A DNA stretch of 5,627 nucleotides, taken from positions 1 through 5,627 of the forward strand of contig CABURZ010000056.1 in the NCBI GenBank assembly GCA_902494065.1, written 5' to 3'. The DNA is from an uncultured Sneathia sp. (GTDB lineage: Bacteria > Fusobacteriota > Fusobacteriia > Fusobacteriales > Leptotrichiaceae). Both the position numbers and the translations under genes were made by a program. Of the stretch, positions 1-5,627 are shown piece after piece. Under the pieces are notes generated by a model. It was not told the DNA's origin. It saw only the letters and a program-made list of their open reading frames with translations, and did not search any database. Numbering within the stretch: the first letter of the stretch is position 1; each line of letters starts with the position of its first letter.

Positions 1-653
1 GTAACTGTTGCACTGATATCTTCTTCTAATAAAATATCATATGCTTTTAGTGCTTCATTCACCATTAAACCATTTGCTATTATACATACGTCTGTTCCTT
101 TTCTTAAAACTTTAGCTTTTCCTATTTCAAATTTTTCATTTTTGTTATATATTGTAGGAACTTCTTTTCTAGTTAATCTTATCCAATAAAATTTATCATT
201 TTTTTCGTATACTTCATCTAATATACTATTTAGTACATATTCATCTGTCGGCTCTAAAACTACACTATTATTAATTCCTCTAATAATCCCCATATCCTCA
301 AATGACATATGTGTCCCACCATTGTATACAGCTTGTACTCCTGCATCACTTGCTAAAACTACAAAAGGTGCGTTTTGATATATACTTAAAAACAATTGAT
401 CTAAGCAACGTCTACTTGCAAAAGCTGTAAAAGTATGTACAAACGGCTTCATTCCCGCTATTTTAAGTCCAGCTGCACATGACATCTCTTGGGCTTCCAT
501 TATACCACAATTTATTACTCTATCAGGATATTTTTCCAATAAACAAGCACTTCCCAAAGAGCCCATTAAGTCAGCATCTAATAGAACTACTTTTTCATCT
601 TCAGATAAAAATTTATCTAATTTATTAACACATAGTTTTCTTAATTCTGCCAT
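1..653 (-). CDS. Split transketolase, C-terminal subunit (partial, 3' end outside window)
   Basis: This is the pyrimidine-binding half of a two-subunit, thiamine-diphosphate-dependent transketolase, acting in the cytosol with the N-terminal subunit encoded just upstream. It starts at ATG 653-651 and stays open for 217 codons to the window edge. Family members are about 310 residues, so roughly the last 90 (the transketolase C-terminal domain) are missing. Visible motifs are ADLMGS at 27-32, GIMEAQ at 50-55 with the catalytic Glu E53, the aromatic stretch FTAFASRRCLDQ at 74-85 that typically packs on the thiamine pyrimidine, GGTH at 112-115, and WIRLTR at 157-162. The start overlaps the upstream stop as TAATG, and an AAAGGAG Shine-Dalgarno (668-662) lies 8 nt upstream inside the previous gene. 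Oddity: the family's usual SHAG...GEDG reads SDAG...VYNG at 102-112, changing two substrate-contact positions. The family is secure; the natural substrate is not. DXS is unlikely because DXS is a single chain. Confidence 0.93.
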   Translation of the reverse strand, partial: MAELRKLCVNKLDKFLSEDEKVVLLDADLMGSLGSACLLEKYPDRVINCGIMEAQEMSCAAGLKIAGMKPFVHTFTAFASRRCLDQLFLSIYQNAPFVVLASDAGVQAVYNGGTHMSFEDMGIIRGINNSVVLEPTDEYVLNSILDEVYEKNDKFYWIRLTRKEVPTIYNKNEKFEIGKAKVLRKGTDVCIIANGLMVNEALKAYDILLEEDISATV

Positions 654-1465
654 TACATTAACTCCTTTTCTAACTTGTTTATAACTTTTTCTATTTCTAA
701 TTTTGTATTTTCATCTGGTCTTATGTGATGATTGCTATACATATTTTCTATAAATTCTACTCCCTGACCTTTTTTTGTATCTAATACAATAAATTTTGGT
801 TTATCTGTTTTTTTTATTAAAGCTTCTTTTATTTTATATATATTGCTTCCATCAACTGTAATACTATCAAATCCAAATGCTCTTGCTTTTTCTTCAAAAG
901 ATAACGGCTTACAAATATCTTCTAAATATCCGTCTAATTGTTTTTTGTTATAATCCAGCATTATAACTAGATTATCTAAGTTGTTATGAATGATAAAGCT
1001 CATAGCTTCCCAAACTTGACCTTCTTGAGATTCTCCATCTCCTATTATACAAAAAACCTTATTATCTTTTTTTTGTATTTTTAGAGCTTTTGCTATCCCT
1101 GTCGCAATCGATATACCTTGACCTAAAGAGCCTGTTGTTACATCTACTCCTAAAGTTTTAAGTCTATCTGGATGACTTGGTAGATTAGTTCCATTTTTAT
1201 TTAAAGTATACAGTTCTTTTTTATCAAAAAATCCCATAAGTGCTAATGTTGAATATAAGGCAGGACCTGCATGCCCTTTTGATAGTACAAAATAATCTCT
1301 ACATTGAAAATTTGGATCTTTAGGATCAAATTTCATTACCTCATTATATAGAACAGCTAATGTTTCTACTACTGATAAACTACCACCATAATGTCCAAAG
1401 CCTAAATTATTAAGCATTTTTAAAACGTTTAACCGTATTTCTTTTACTAATATTTCTGTCGTCAT
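653..1465 (-). CDS. Split transketolase, N-terminal (TPP-binding) subunit
   Basis: This 270-residue cytosolic protein is the usual size for the N-terminal half of split bacterial transketolases, which move a two-carbon ketol unit from a ketose phosphate to an aldose. Motifs in order are GHYGGSLS at 24-31 (catalytic-site His H25), SKGHAGPA at 62-69 (H65), SHPD at 97-100 (H98), TGSLGQG at 111-117, the thiamine-diphosphate/metal motif GDGESQEGQVWEA at 142-154 ending in DYN at 171-173, KGQGV at 232-236, and NHHIRP at 245-250, where most relatives have WHGKAP. H246 therefore keeps the substrate-facing His, with altered flanks. The gene begins 3 nt after the permease stop. A GAGGA-type Shine-Dalgarno (about 1480-1475) lies inside the permease's 3' end. 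Its stop overlaps the start of the C-terminal subunit by one base, suggesting translational coupling of the two subunits. The family call is firm. The substrate (xylulose-5-phosphate, apulose-4-phosphate or another ketose phosphate) is open. Confidence 0.95.
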   Translation of the reverse strand: MTTEILVKEIRLNVLKMLNNLGFGHYGGSLSVVETLAVLYNEVMKFDPKDPNFQCRDYFVLSKGHAGPALYSTLALMGFFDKKELYTLNKNGTNLPSHPDRLKTLGVDVTTGSLGQGISIATGIAKALKIQKKDNKVFCIIGDGESQEGQVWEAMSFIIHNNLDNLVIMLDYNKKQLDGYLEDICKPLSFEEKARAFGFDSITVDGSNIYKIKEALIKKTDKPKFIVLDTKKGQGVEFIENMYSNHHIRPDENTKLEIEKVINKLEKELM

Positions 1466-1468
1466 TCT

Positions 1469-2812
1469 TTATTTTTCCTCTTTCTTGAATAAACTTGTAG
1501 ACAAAATCGCAATTACTATTACAACAACCACTACTGTTATTATAATAGGTGTTAATGATTTTGCTGCATACCCCAACACTATCCCTAATGCTGCAAAATC
1601 TGCATCTGAGAATGTTGTATTTGCATATCCTAAATTTGTTAATAAAGGAAATAATATTGCTGGTAAAAATGTTAATAATAATCCATTAAAGAACGCTCCT
1701 ATCATAGCTCCACGTCTACCACCTGTTGCATTACCAAATACTCCTGAAGTTGCTCCGCAGAAGAAATGTGGTACGACACCAGGTAATATTAATACCATTT
1801 TTAGTGAACCTAGTATAAATAATCCTACTACACCACCTATAAAACTAAATATGAAACCTATTAAAACTGCATTAGGTGCATATGGAAATACTACTGGACA
1901 ATCTAATGCTGGTTTTGCATTAGGAACTAATTTTTCAGAAATTCCTGTAAATGCTGGTATTATTTCATTTAATATTAATCTTACACCTTGTAGTACTATA
2001 TATACTCCACCTGCAAATGATATCGCATTAATTATTGAGAATATTATGTAATTATCTCCATTTGATAAAGTTTCTACAAATTCTCTTCCAGCTAATACTG
2101 CAAGTATTACATAAATAGCTATCATAGTTAATGAAATTGAAATTGAACTATCTCTTAAAAAACTTAAATTCTTAGGTAATTGCATTTCTTCAGTAGATTT
2201 TGAATTTTTACCAACTAATTTACCTATAAATCCTGAAAGTACATATCCTAGTGTACTAAAATGTGCAAATGCAACTGAATCATCTCCAGTAATTTTTTTC
2301 ATAAAAGGTTGAGCCATTGCAGGGAATATTACCATACAAATTCCTAAAATTAACGCTCCTACAATTACTAATAATGCTCCTTCAAAATGTGCTATTTGTA
2401 ACATAATAGCTATCATACATGCCATATATAGAGTATGGTGTCCTGTTAAAAATATATACTTCAATTTTGAAAAACGTGCAATTAAAATATTAACTAACAT
2501 TCCTAATGCCATTATAAGAGCAGTAGTAGTACCAAAATCTTTTAGTGCTAATGAAATTATTGCTTCATTATTAGGTACAACTCCTTGAATATTAAATGCC
2601 TTTTCAAACATCATACCAAGTGGTTGCAATGATGAAACTATTAATCCAGCTCCTCCACCTAAAACAAGAAATCCTAAAATTGTTTTTATTGTTCCTTTTA
2701 TAATATCACTCAAAGGCTTTTTTTGTAATAATAAACCTATCATTGCAAGTAAACCTACAAGAATTGATGGCACTTTTAGTATATCAACTACTAATTTTAA
2801 TAATCCTAACAT
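1469..2812 (-). CDS. ulaA: PTS IIC permease, UlaA/SgaT (ascorbate) family
   Basis: This 447-residue polytopic inner-membrane protein is the transport subunit of an L-ascorbate-type PTS; E. coli UlaA is about 465 residues with 11 membrane segments. It is almost wholly hydrophobic, with short charged loops and a cytosolic-looking KKEEK tail. Family signatures are TGHHTLYMACM at 123-133, AHFSTLGY at 183-190, PALDCPVVFPYAPNAV at 301-316, FGNATGGRRGAM at 359-370, and FSDADFAALGIVLGY at 401-415. From memory of the E. coli UlaA structure, H125, H184 and D304 correspond to the ligand-site residues H135, H194 and D314 (a constant offset of ten); this should be checked by alignment. The start has a very strong Shine-Dalgarno, TAGGAGGAT (2824-2816), which overlaps the IIB stop codon. 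Known UlaA members carry L-ascorbate. The transketolase genes directly downstream, and the lack of ascorbate-degradation genes here, make another substrate possible. Confidence 0.95.
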   Translation of the reverse strand: MLGLLKLVVDILKVPSILVGLLAMIGLLLQKKPLSDIIKGTIKTILGFLVLGGGAGLIVSSLQPLGMMFEKAFNIQGVVPNNEAIISLALKDFGTTTALIMALGMLVNILIARFSKLKYIFLTGHHTLYMACMIAIMLQIAHFEGALLVIVGALILGICMVIFPAMAQPFMKKITGDDSVAFAHFSTLGYVLSGFIGKLVGKNSKSTEEMQLPKNLSFLRDSSISISLTMIAIYVILAVLAGREFVETLSNGDNYIIFSIINAISFAGGVYIVLQGVRLILNEIIPAFTGISEKLVPNAKPALDCPVVFPYAPNAVLIGFIFSFIGGVVGLFILGSLKMVLILPGVVPHFFCGATSGVFGNATGGRRGAMIGAFFNGLLLTFLPAILFPLLTNLGYANTTFSDADFAALGIVLGYAAKSLTPIIITVVVVVIVIAILSTSLFKKEEK

Positions 2813-2821
2813 ACTATCCTC

Positions 2822-3088
2822 CTACTTTAATCTTTCTACTAATTTTTCTTCTAATTCTTTTTTACTAATAATACTATTAAGTATAATTATTCTTTCTTTT
2901 TCAATAGGCGAACTTTCTGCTATATCTCTTCCCATAACAAATAAGTCTGCACTATCTTTTGTAACACTTGCTAAATCAGAATGATTTACCTCTGCTACTA
3001 AATTGTGTTCTACTAAAACTTTTTTTATGTTCATCTCAAGCATAAAACTTGTACCAAGTCCAGAACCACAAACTGCTAATATTTTCAT
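2822..3088 (-). CDS. ulaB: PTS IIB subunit, UlaB/SgaB type
   Basis: This 88-residue cytosolic phosphocarrier takes phosphate from IIA on a cysteine and passes it to the substrate bound by IIC. The N-terminus has a beta strand followed by the phosphocysteine loop CGSGLGTS at 7-14, with C7 as the phosphorylated residue. This is the standard PTS IIB lactose/ascorbate fold signature. The length is slightly under E. coli UlaB (about 101 residues), and nothing essential appears missing. Translation is coupled to IIA: start and stop overlap as ATGA (3088-3085), and the strong Shine-Dalgarno TAGGAGGT (3104-3097) sits inside the IIA coding sequence, 8 nt from the ATG. The 9-nt gap to the permease and the dedicated neighbours support a three-protein IIA-IIB-IIC system. 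The specific substrate cannot be read from IIB. Confidence 0.94.
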   Translation of the reverse strand: MKILAVCGSGLGTSFMLEMNIKKVLVEHNLVAEVNHSDLASVTKDSADLFVMGRDIAESSPIEKERIIILNSIISKKELEEKLVERLK

Positions 3089-3501
3089 ATCAATATACCT
3101 CCTATTTCATTTACATCTCTACATTCGATTAACCTATTTTTCATATTTTCATCTTGTAATAAATTCATGATTTTCTGCAATATATCTATATGCTTACTTG
3201 CATCTATTGAAGCTAGCGTAAAAATCAAATATACTTTTTGTTTTCCAAACATAATCCCTTTGTTTATTTTCAAAAATGACACACCCATTTTTTTTACTCC
3301 ATCTTCTGGTCTTGCATGAGGCATTGCAACATATTCATCAATCACAATATAGAAACCTATTTTTTTTATATTTTCTATTATCTTTTCTACATATTTTTCT
3401 TCTATATATCCTTTTTTTAATAAAGGCTCACATGAAATCCTTATAGCATGTTCCCATGTATCAACATAATCTAATATTTGTATATTTTCTATTTCAAACA
3501 T
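3085..3501 (-). CDS. ulaC: PTS IIA subunit, fructose/mannitol (PTS_EIIA type 2) family, UlaC-like
   Basis: This 138-residue cytosolic protein accepts phosphate from HPr on a histidine and hands it to IIB. The active-site signature is VAMPHARPEDGV at 58-69, with H62 as the predicted phosphohistidine, preceded by the typical helix-strand IENIKKIGFYIVID. E. coli UlaC is about 154 residues, so this copy is near normal length. The ATG lies one base after the regulator stop, and AGAGGG a few bases upstream serves as the Shine-Dalgarno. The end overlaps the IIB start by 4 nt. The protein resembles the C-terminal EIIA-like domain of the adjacent regulator in the same stretch (IENI..(I/L)G.YIVI.......PHA). 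This suggests shared ancestry and possibly a shared docking surface for HPr or IIB. Confidence 0.93.
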   Translation of the reverse strand: MFEIENIQILDYVDTWEHAIRISCEPLLKKGYIEEKYVEKIIENIKKIGFYIVIDEYVAMPHARPEDGVKKMGVSFLKINKGIMFGKQKVYLIFTLASIDASKHIDILQKIMNLLQDENMKNRLIECRDVNEIGGILI

Positions 3502-3502
3502 T

Positions 3503-5425
3503 TTAATCCCTCTCTTTTATGTAAGTTATAAATTCATCATATTTATCTATTTTTGCTATTTCTTTTAAAAATGTAGGATTTAAGACTAAATCATAAAATT
3601 CATTTAAAAACATTATGTGATCTTGCTTATTTATGCTTGAAAAAACAAATAATACATTAGCATACTTTTCTTTTGAAAAATATACAGGCTCTTTTAAAAT
3701 TAAAAATGATATATCTGTTTTCAATACCTTACTAGTAATATTTGCATGCGGAATTGAAATTCCATTTTCTATAACTATATATGGTCCTAAATTTTCAATA
3801 TTCTCTATCATTGCACTTGTATATTCTTTTTTTGTAGCTCCTAATTTTTCCAAATTTCTTCCTAATATTAAAATAGCTTCTTTCCAATCTTTAACCTTTT
3901 TTCTAAAAATTACCCTTGAATTAGTTAATGTATTCAATAAATTAGTATATTTAAATCCTGAAGTATAAAAAACATTTGCATATTTATTTAAAAGATATTT
4001 TGTCAATTCTTTTTCATTTAAGTTTTGAATTTCTTTAACAAAACTATCAACTAATATACTATTTTTCTTTTTCTCAATACCCATTAAATATAGCTTTTTA
4101 TAATCTTCTAATTTTAGCTGTGGATTAATTTTTATAGCTCCCTCACAATCTATATCAACTGTTGTTAATACATAATCAACATTCTTTGATTCAATAACTT
4201 CTGAATTAAACATGTGTATAGGAAGTATATCTACAATATCTATATTAAATTCTTCTTTCAAATTGTATTCTAAAACTTTAGAGCTACCATAACCCATACC
4301 ACAAACAAGTATTACTCTTTTTCTTGTAGATACATTCATTCTTTCAATAGAAGCATTAATATGAAAACATAAAAGTGTAATTTCTTCATTTGGAAACTTA
4401 ATATCATATTGTTTTTCAAATTCACAAACTTCTTCTTCTATTACATGAAAAAGTTTATCTGTTTTATAGAAAAAATCCTTGTACTGTTCTTGATCTATAG
4501 ATATATTACGTTTTAACCTATATATACACACCTTTATATGACTTAACAAAAAATCTCTTAATATCTCATCTTTGGTTAAATCTTTTCCTATTCTTTTACT
4601 TACTCGTTTTATAAATTTCATGACTAAATAATTTTCATTTATCCATGAATCAATATTGTCTGTTAAAGCAACACCAACAAATAGGTCGACTAATTGATTT
4701 ACATACTTAATATCACTAAAATATTTTCTAAGTAACTTTTCAATAATCACACTTTCGTTAGAATTGACAAAATTATTTGTTACATTCAAACTATTAACAT
4801 CAGAAGTCAATAGACAGTAACTATATGATAAAACTTGTAAATATGTATAATTTTCAAGATTAAGCTTTATAGAACCATTTAGATGAACTATAAATTTTTT
4901 AATTTTTTCTAATAAGTTTTCATCTAATACACCTTGTATATATGGATGAAACGTTTCATCTTTTAATACATCAAATAATATTTTTGATTTTTCTATATTA
5001 GACTTTTCTAAGTAATATCCCCTAAGTCTTTTGTATGAAAAATTTTCTTTTGTTTCAAACATATATGTTTTAACTGTATTTCTTGAAATATCAAGTAATT
5101 CAGATATTTTAGAAATGTTAACACCCATTTTATTAAATGTTGCATAAAAACATATAACTTTTTGCTTATTTTCTCTGCTTAACTCATAAATATCTGTATT
5201 ATTTAATAGCTTTTTAATAGATTCCTTATCAAAATTTAATAAAGAATTATTTATTATTATTTTCTTTTCTCCGTTTTTCAATAAATAGTAATTTATATCT
5301 TTCAAATAATACTGCAACTGCCTTAGTGAAATATTAAATAGTTCCAAAATATATTCTAGTGACATAGCATTATCTTTACACGCATACATAATTTTTAATA
5401 AAGCTATGATTTTTTCATTCAACAT
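3503..5425 (-). CDS. BglG/LicR/MtlR-type PTS-controlled transcriptional activator
   Basis: This 640-residue cytosolic regulator is probably a DNA-binding activator of its own operon, controlled by PTS phosphorylation. Domains in order: an N-terminal HTH around 20-50 (YILELFNISLRQLQYYL), a second HTH around 95-123 (ISELLDISRNTVKTYM), PRD1 about 170-270, PRD2 about 280-360 with histidines H296 (LSHIKVCIYRL) and H355 (LLCFHINASIER), an EIIB-like domain about 369-455 with C375 in VCGMGYGSS, and an EIIA-like domain about 500-638 with H560 in ISIPHA. The HTH modules and lack of a CAT RNA-binding domain separate it from true BglG antiterminators. PRD1 lacks histidines at both expected sites. I chose ATG 5425 because AGAGGA precedes it by about 6 nt. 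An in-frame TTG at 5476 would add 17 residues but lacks a Shine-Dalgarno and coincides with the predicted -35 box. Known relatives are activated by HPr-dependent PRD2 phosphorylation and modulated by the cognate IIA/IIB; that this copy follows suit is inference. Confidence 0.93.
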   Translation of the reverse strand: MLNEKIIALLKIMYACKDNAMSLEYILELFNISLRQLQYYLKDINYYLLKNGEKKIIINNSLLNFDKESIKKLLNNTDIYELSRENKQKVICFYATFNKMGVNISKISELLDISRNTVKTYMFETKENFSYKRLRGYYLEKSNIEKSKILFDVLKDETFHPYIQGVLDENLLEKIKKFIVHLNGSIKLNLENYTYLQVLSYSYCLLTSDVNSLNVTNNFVNSNESVIIEKLLRKYFSDIKYVNQLVDLFVGVALTDNIDSWINENYLVMKFIKRVSKRIGKDLTKDEILRDFLLSHIKVCIYRLKRNISIDQEQYKDFFYKTDKLFHVIEEEVCEFEKQYDIKFPNEEITLLCFHINASIERMNVSTRKRVILVCGMGYGSSKVLEYNLKEEFNIDIVDILPIHMFNSEVIESKNVDYVLTTVDIDCEGAIKINPQLKLEDYKKLYLMGIEKKKNSILVDSFVKEIQNLNEKELTKYLLNKYANVFYTSGFKYTNLLNTLTNSRVIFRKKVKDWKEAILILGRNLEKLGATKKEYTSAMIENIENLGPYIVIENGISIPHANITSKVLKTDISFLILKEPVYFSKEKYANVLFVFSSINKQDHIMFLNEFYDLVLNPTFLKEIAKIDKYDEFITYIKERD

Positions 5426-5431
5426 ATCATT

Positions 5432-5438
5432 CCTCTTT
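5432..5438 (-). promoter_or_regulatory. Ribosome binding site deciding the regulator start
   Basis: On the minus strand AAAGAGG, extending to AAAGAGGA, lies 6 nt before ATG 5425. It is the only recognisable Shine-Dalgarno near the two possible in-frame starts, and it supports the 640-residue form of the regulator. Another ATG at 5430-5428 is out of frame. Confidence 0.75.
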
Positions 5439-5448
5439 CTTATTATTA

Positions 5449-5476
5449 AGTATAACTTTACTAAATTTAAAAACAA
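5449..5476 (-). promoter_or_regulatory. Predicted sigma70-type promoter of the operon
   Basis: On the minus strand TTGTTT (5476-5471) is followed after 16 nt by TATACT (5454-5449), a five-of-six match to the -10 consensus. The -35 keeps only the TTG core, which suits a promoter needing an activator. A/T tracts at 5510-5477 resemble an UP element. Transcription would start near 5442, leaving a leader of about 17 nt with just the Shine-Dalgarno, so there is no room for a riboswitch or antiterminator leader downstream of this start. Confidence 0.55.
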
Positions 5477-5493
5477 CTTTCAAATTCTTTCAT

Positions 5494-5509
5494 AATTTTT
5501 TTAAAAATT
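5494..5509. promoter_or_regulatory. AT-only inverted repeat upstream of the promoter, possible operator
   Basis: AATTTTT (5494-5500) and its exact reverse complement AAAAATT (5503-5509) are separated by TT. The centre lies about 60 nt upstream of the predicted transcription start, a position where an activator could work. The base composition is so AT-rich that a chance match is likely, so this is only a candidate site. Confidence 0.2.
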
Positions 5510-5516
5510 TACCAGT

Positions 5517-5546
5517 AAAAAAATCTCCTAAAAAAATTTAGGAGAT
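5517..5546 (-). terminator. Intrinsic terminator, minus-strand direction
   Basis: A perfect 10-bp stem pairs ATCTCCTAAA with TTTAGGAGAT (5523-5532 and 5537-5546) around a 4-nt loop. Read on the minus strand it is followed at once by six T (5522-5517). On the plus strand there is no adjoining T-tract, so it is oriented for minus-strand transcripts. It probably ends a gene lying to the right of the window, insulating the operon promoter at 5476-5449. If a promoter lay farther right, it could instead act as an attenuator. Confidence 0.75.
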
Positions 5547-5558
5547 AGATATTTTTCA

Positions 5559-5593
5559 CTAAAAATTTGTGGCCAATTGACCACTTTTTTTAG
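5559..5593. repeat. 35-nt imperfect dyad (hairpin or protein-binding site)
   Basis: Outer arms CTAAAAA (5559-5565) and TTTTTAG (5587-5593) are complementary. Inner arms GTGG (5569-5572) and CCAC (5581-5584) flank a central CAATTG (5574-5579). The asymmetries are a TTT/TT bulge and one C/A mismatch. On the plus strand GTGG...CCAC is followed by seven T and could act as a weak terminator. As DNA it could be an operator. Nothing in the window on the plus strand needs a terminator. Confidence 0.45.
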
Positions 5594-5608
5594 CGATATG
5601 ATTTTTAT

Positions 5609-5627
5609 AAAAAAAAAAAAAAAAAAA
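5609..5627. repeat. Run of 19 A at the window edge
   Basis: The window ends in 19 consecutive A (T on the coding strand of the operon). Such tracts cause slippage and assembly breaks, so this may mark a contig end with an unreliable length. It may also be a real homopolymer upstream of the operon. Confidence 0.9.

Larger units (their letters stand above)
5426..5627. other. Non-coding upstream region of the operon
   Basis: This 202-nt stretch has no convincing reading frame on either strand. It contains, from right to left, the A-run, the 35-nt dyad, the minus-strand terminator, the AT-only inverted repeat and the predicted promoter with a short leader. I see no tRNA, riboswitch, CRISPR repeat or clear catabolite-responsive element. 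Confidence 0.7.

Noticed and set aside
1..1465. 1-deoxy-D-xylulose-5-phosphate synthase or pyruvate dehydrogenase E1 alpha/beta
   Set aside because: DXS is a single chain. The N-terminal half has transketolase histidines and motifs (GHYGGSLS, SKGHAGPA, TGSLGQG, GDGESQEGQ) that fit split transketolase better than E1 alpha.
1485..2051. 188-codon open frame on the plus strand
   Set aside because: It lies wholly antisense to the well-supported UlaA-family permease, is rich in Asn, Thr, Pro and Ile as expected from reversing hydrophobic codons, and shows no domain or ribosome binding site.
3633..3968. 111-codon open frame on the plus strand
   Set aside because: It is antisense to the EIIA-like domain of the regulator, whose motifs (including IPHA) are clear on the other strand; it has no recognisable motif of its own.
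3503..5425. True BglG-type RNA antiterminator
   Set aside because: The N-terminus holds two helix-turn-helix regions instead of a CAT RNA-binding domain, and EIIB/EIIA-like domains follow the PRDs, as in LicR/MtlR DNA-binding activators. The predicted leader is also too short for an antiterminator target.
5426..5627. Riboswitch or catabolite-responsive element upstream of the operon
   Set aside because: Only two simple hairpins are present, with no multi-stem conserved core, and I found no good match to the cre consensus near the promoter.

Overview
The window is AT-rich (GC by eye about 30% or less). Every real gene lies on the minus strand, so the operon reads from right to left. Trp codons are TGG, and the one TGA I can place ends the IIA gene, so this is not a TGA-Trp mollicute. 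The AT-rich codons (AGA, ATA, TTA), the long A/T homopolymers and the gene content fit a host-associated low-GC Firmicute or a member of the Fusobacteriota (Leptotrichiaceae-like). I cannot choose between these from the sequence alone.

Layout in the direction of transcription. (1) 5627-5426 is non-coding. It holds a terminal run of 19 A, a 35-nt imperfect dyad, a minus-strand intrinsic terminator and a sigma70-type promoter with a very short leader. (2) 5425-3503 encodes a BglG/LicR/MtlR-type activator with two HTH regions, PRD1, PRD2, EIIB-like and EIIA-like domains. (3) 3501-3085 encodes a PTS IIA protein. (4) 3088-2822 encodes a PTS IIB protein. (5) 2812-1469 encodes the UlaA-family IIC permease. 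(6) 1465-653 encodes the N-terminal (TPP-binding) subunit of a split transketolase. (7) 653-1 encodes the C-terminal (pyrimidine-binding) transketolase subunit, cut by the window edge after about 217 residues. Junctions run from a 4-nt overlap to a 9-nt gap, and Shine-Dalgarno sequences often sit inside the preceding gene. This is one tightly coupled operon.

Together the genes describe a self-contained uptake and entry module. PEP-derived phosphate passes through IIA (H62) and IIB (C7) to a substrate carried by the Ula-type permease. The activator senses phosphorylation state through its own PRD, EIIB and EIIA domains. The two transketolase subunits transfer a two-carbon ketol unit from a ketose phosphate. 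None of the ascorbate-6-phosphate enzymes (UlaG, UlaD, UlaE, UlaF) is in the window. The C-terminal transketolase subunit also has unusual residues at two positions that normally contact the substrate. The real substrate may therefore be a ketose, or a sugar quickly converted to one, rather than ascorbate. That idea is inference. The families themselves are well supported.
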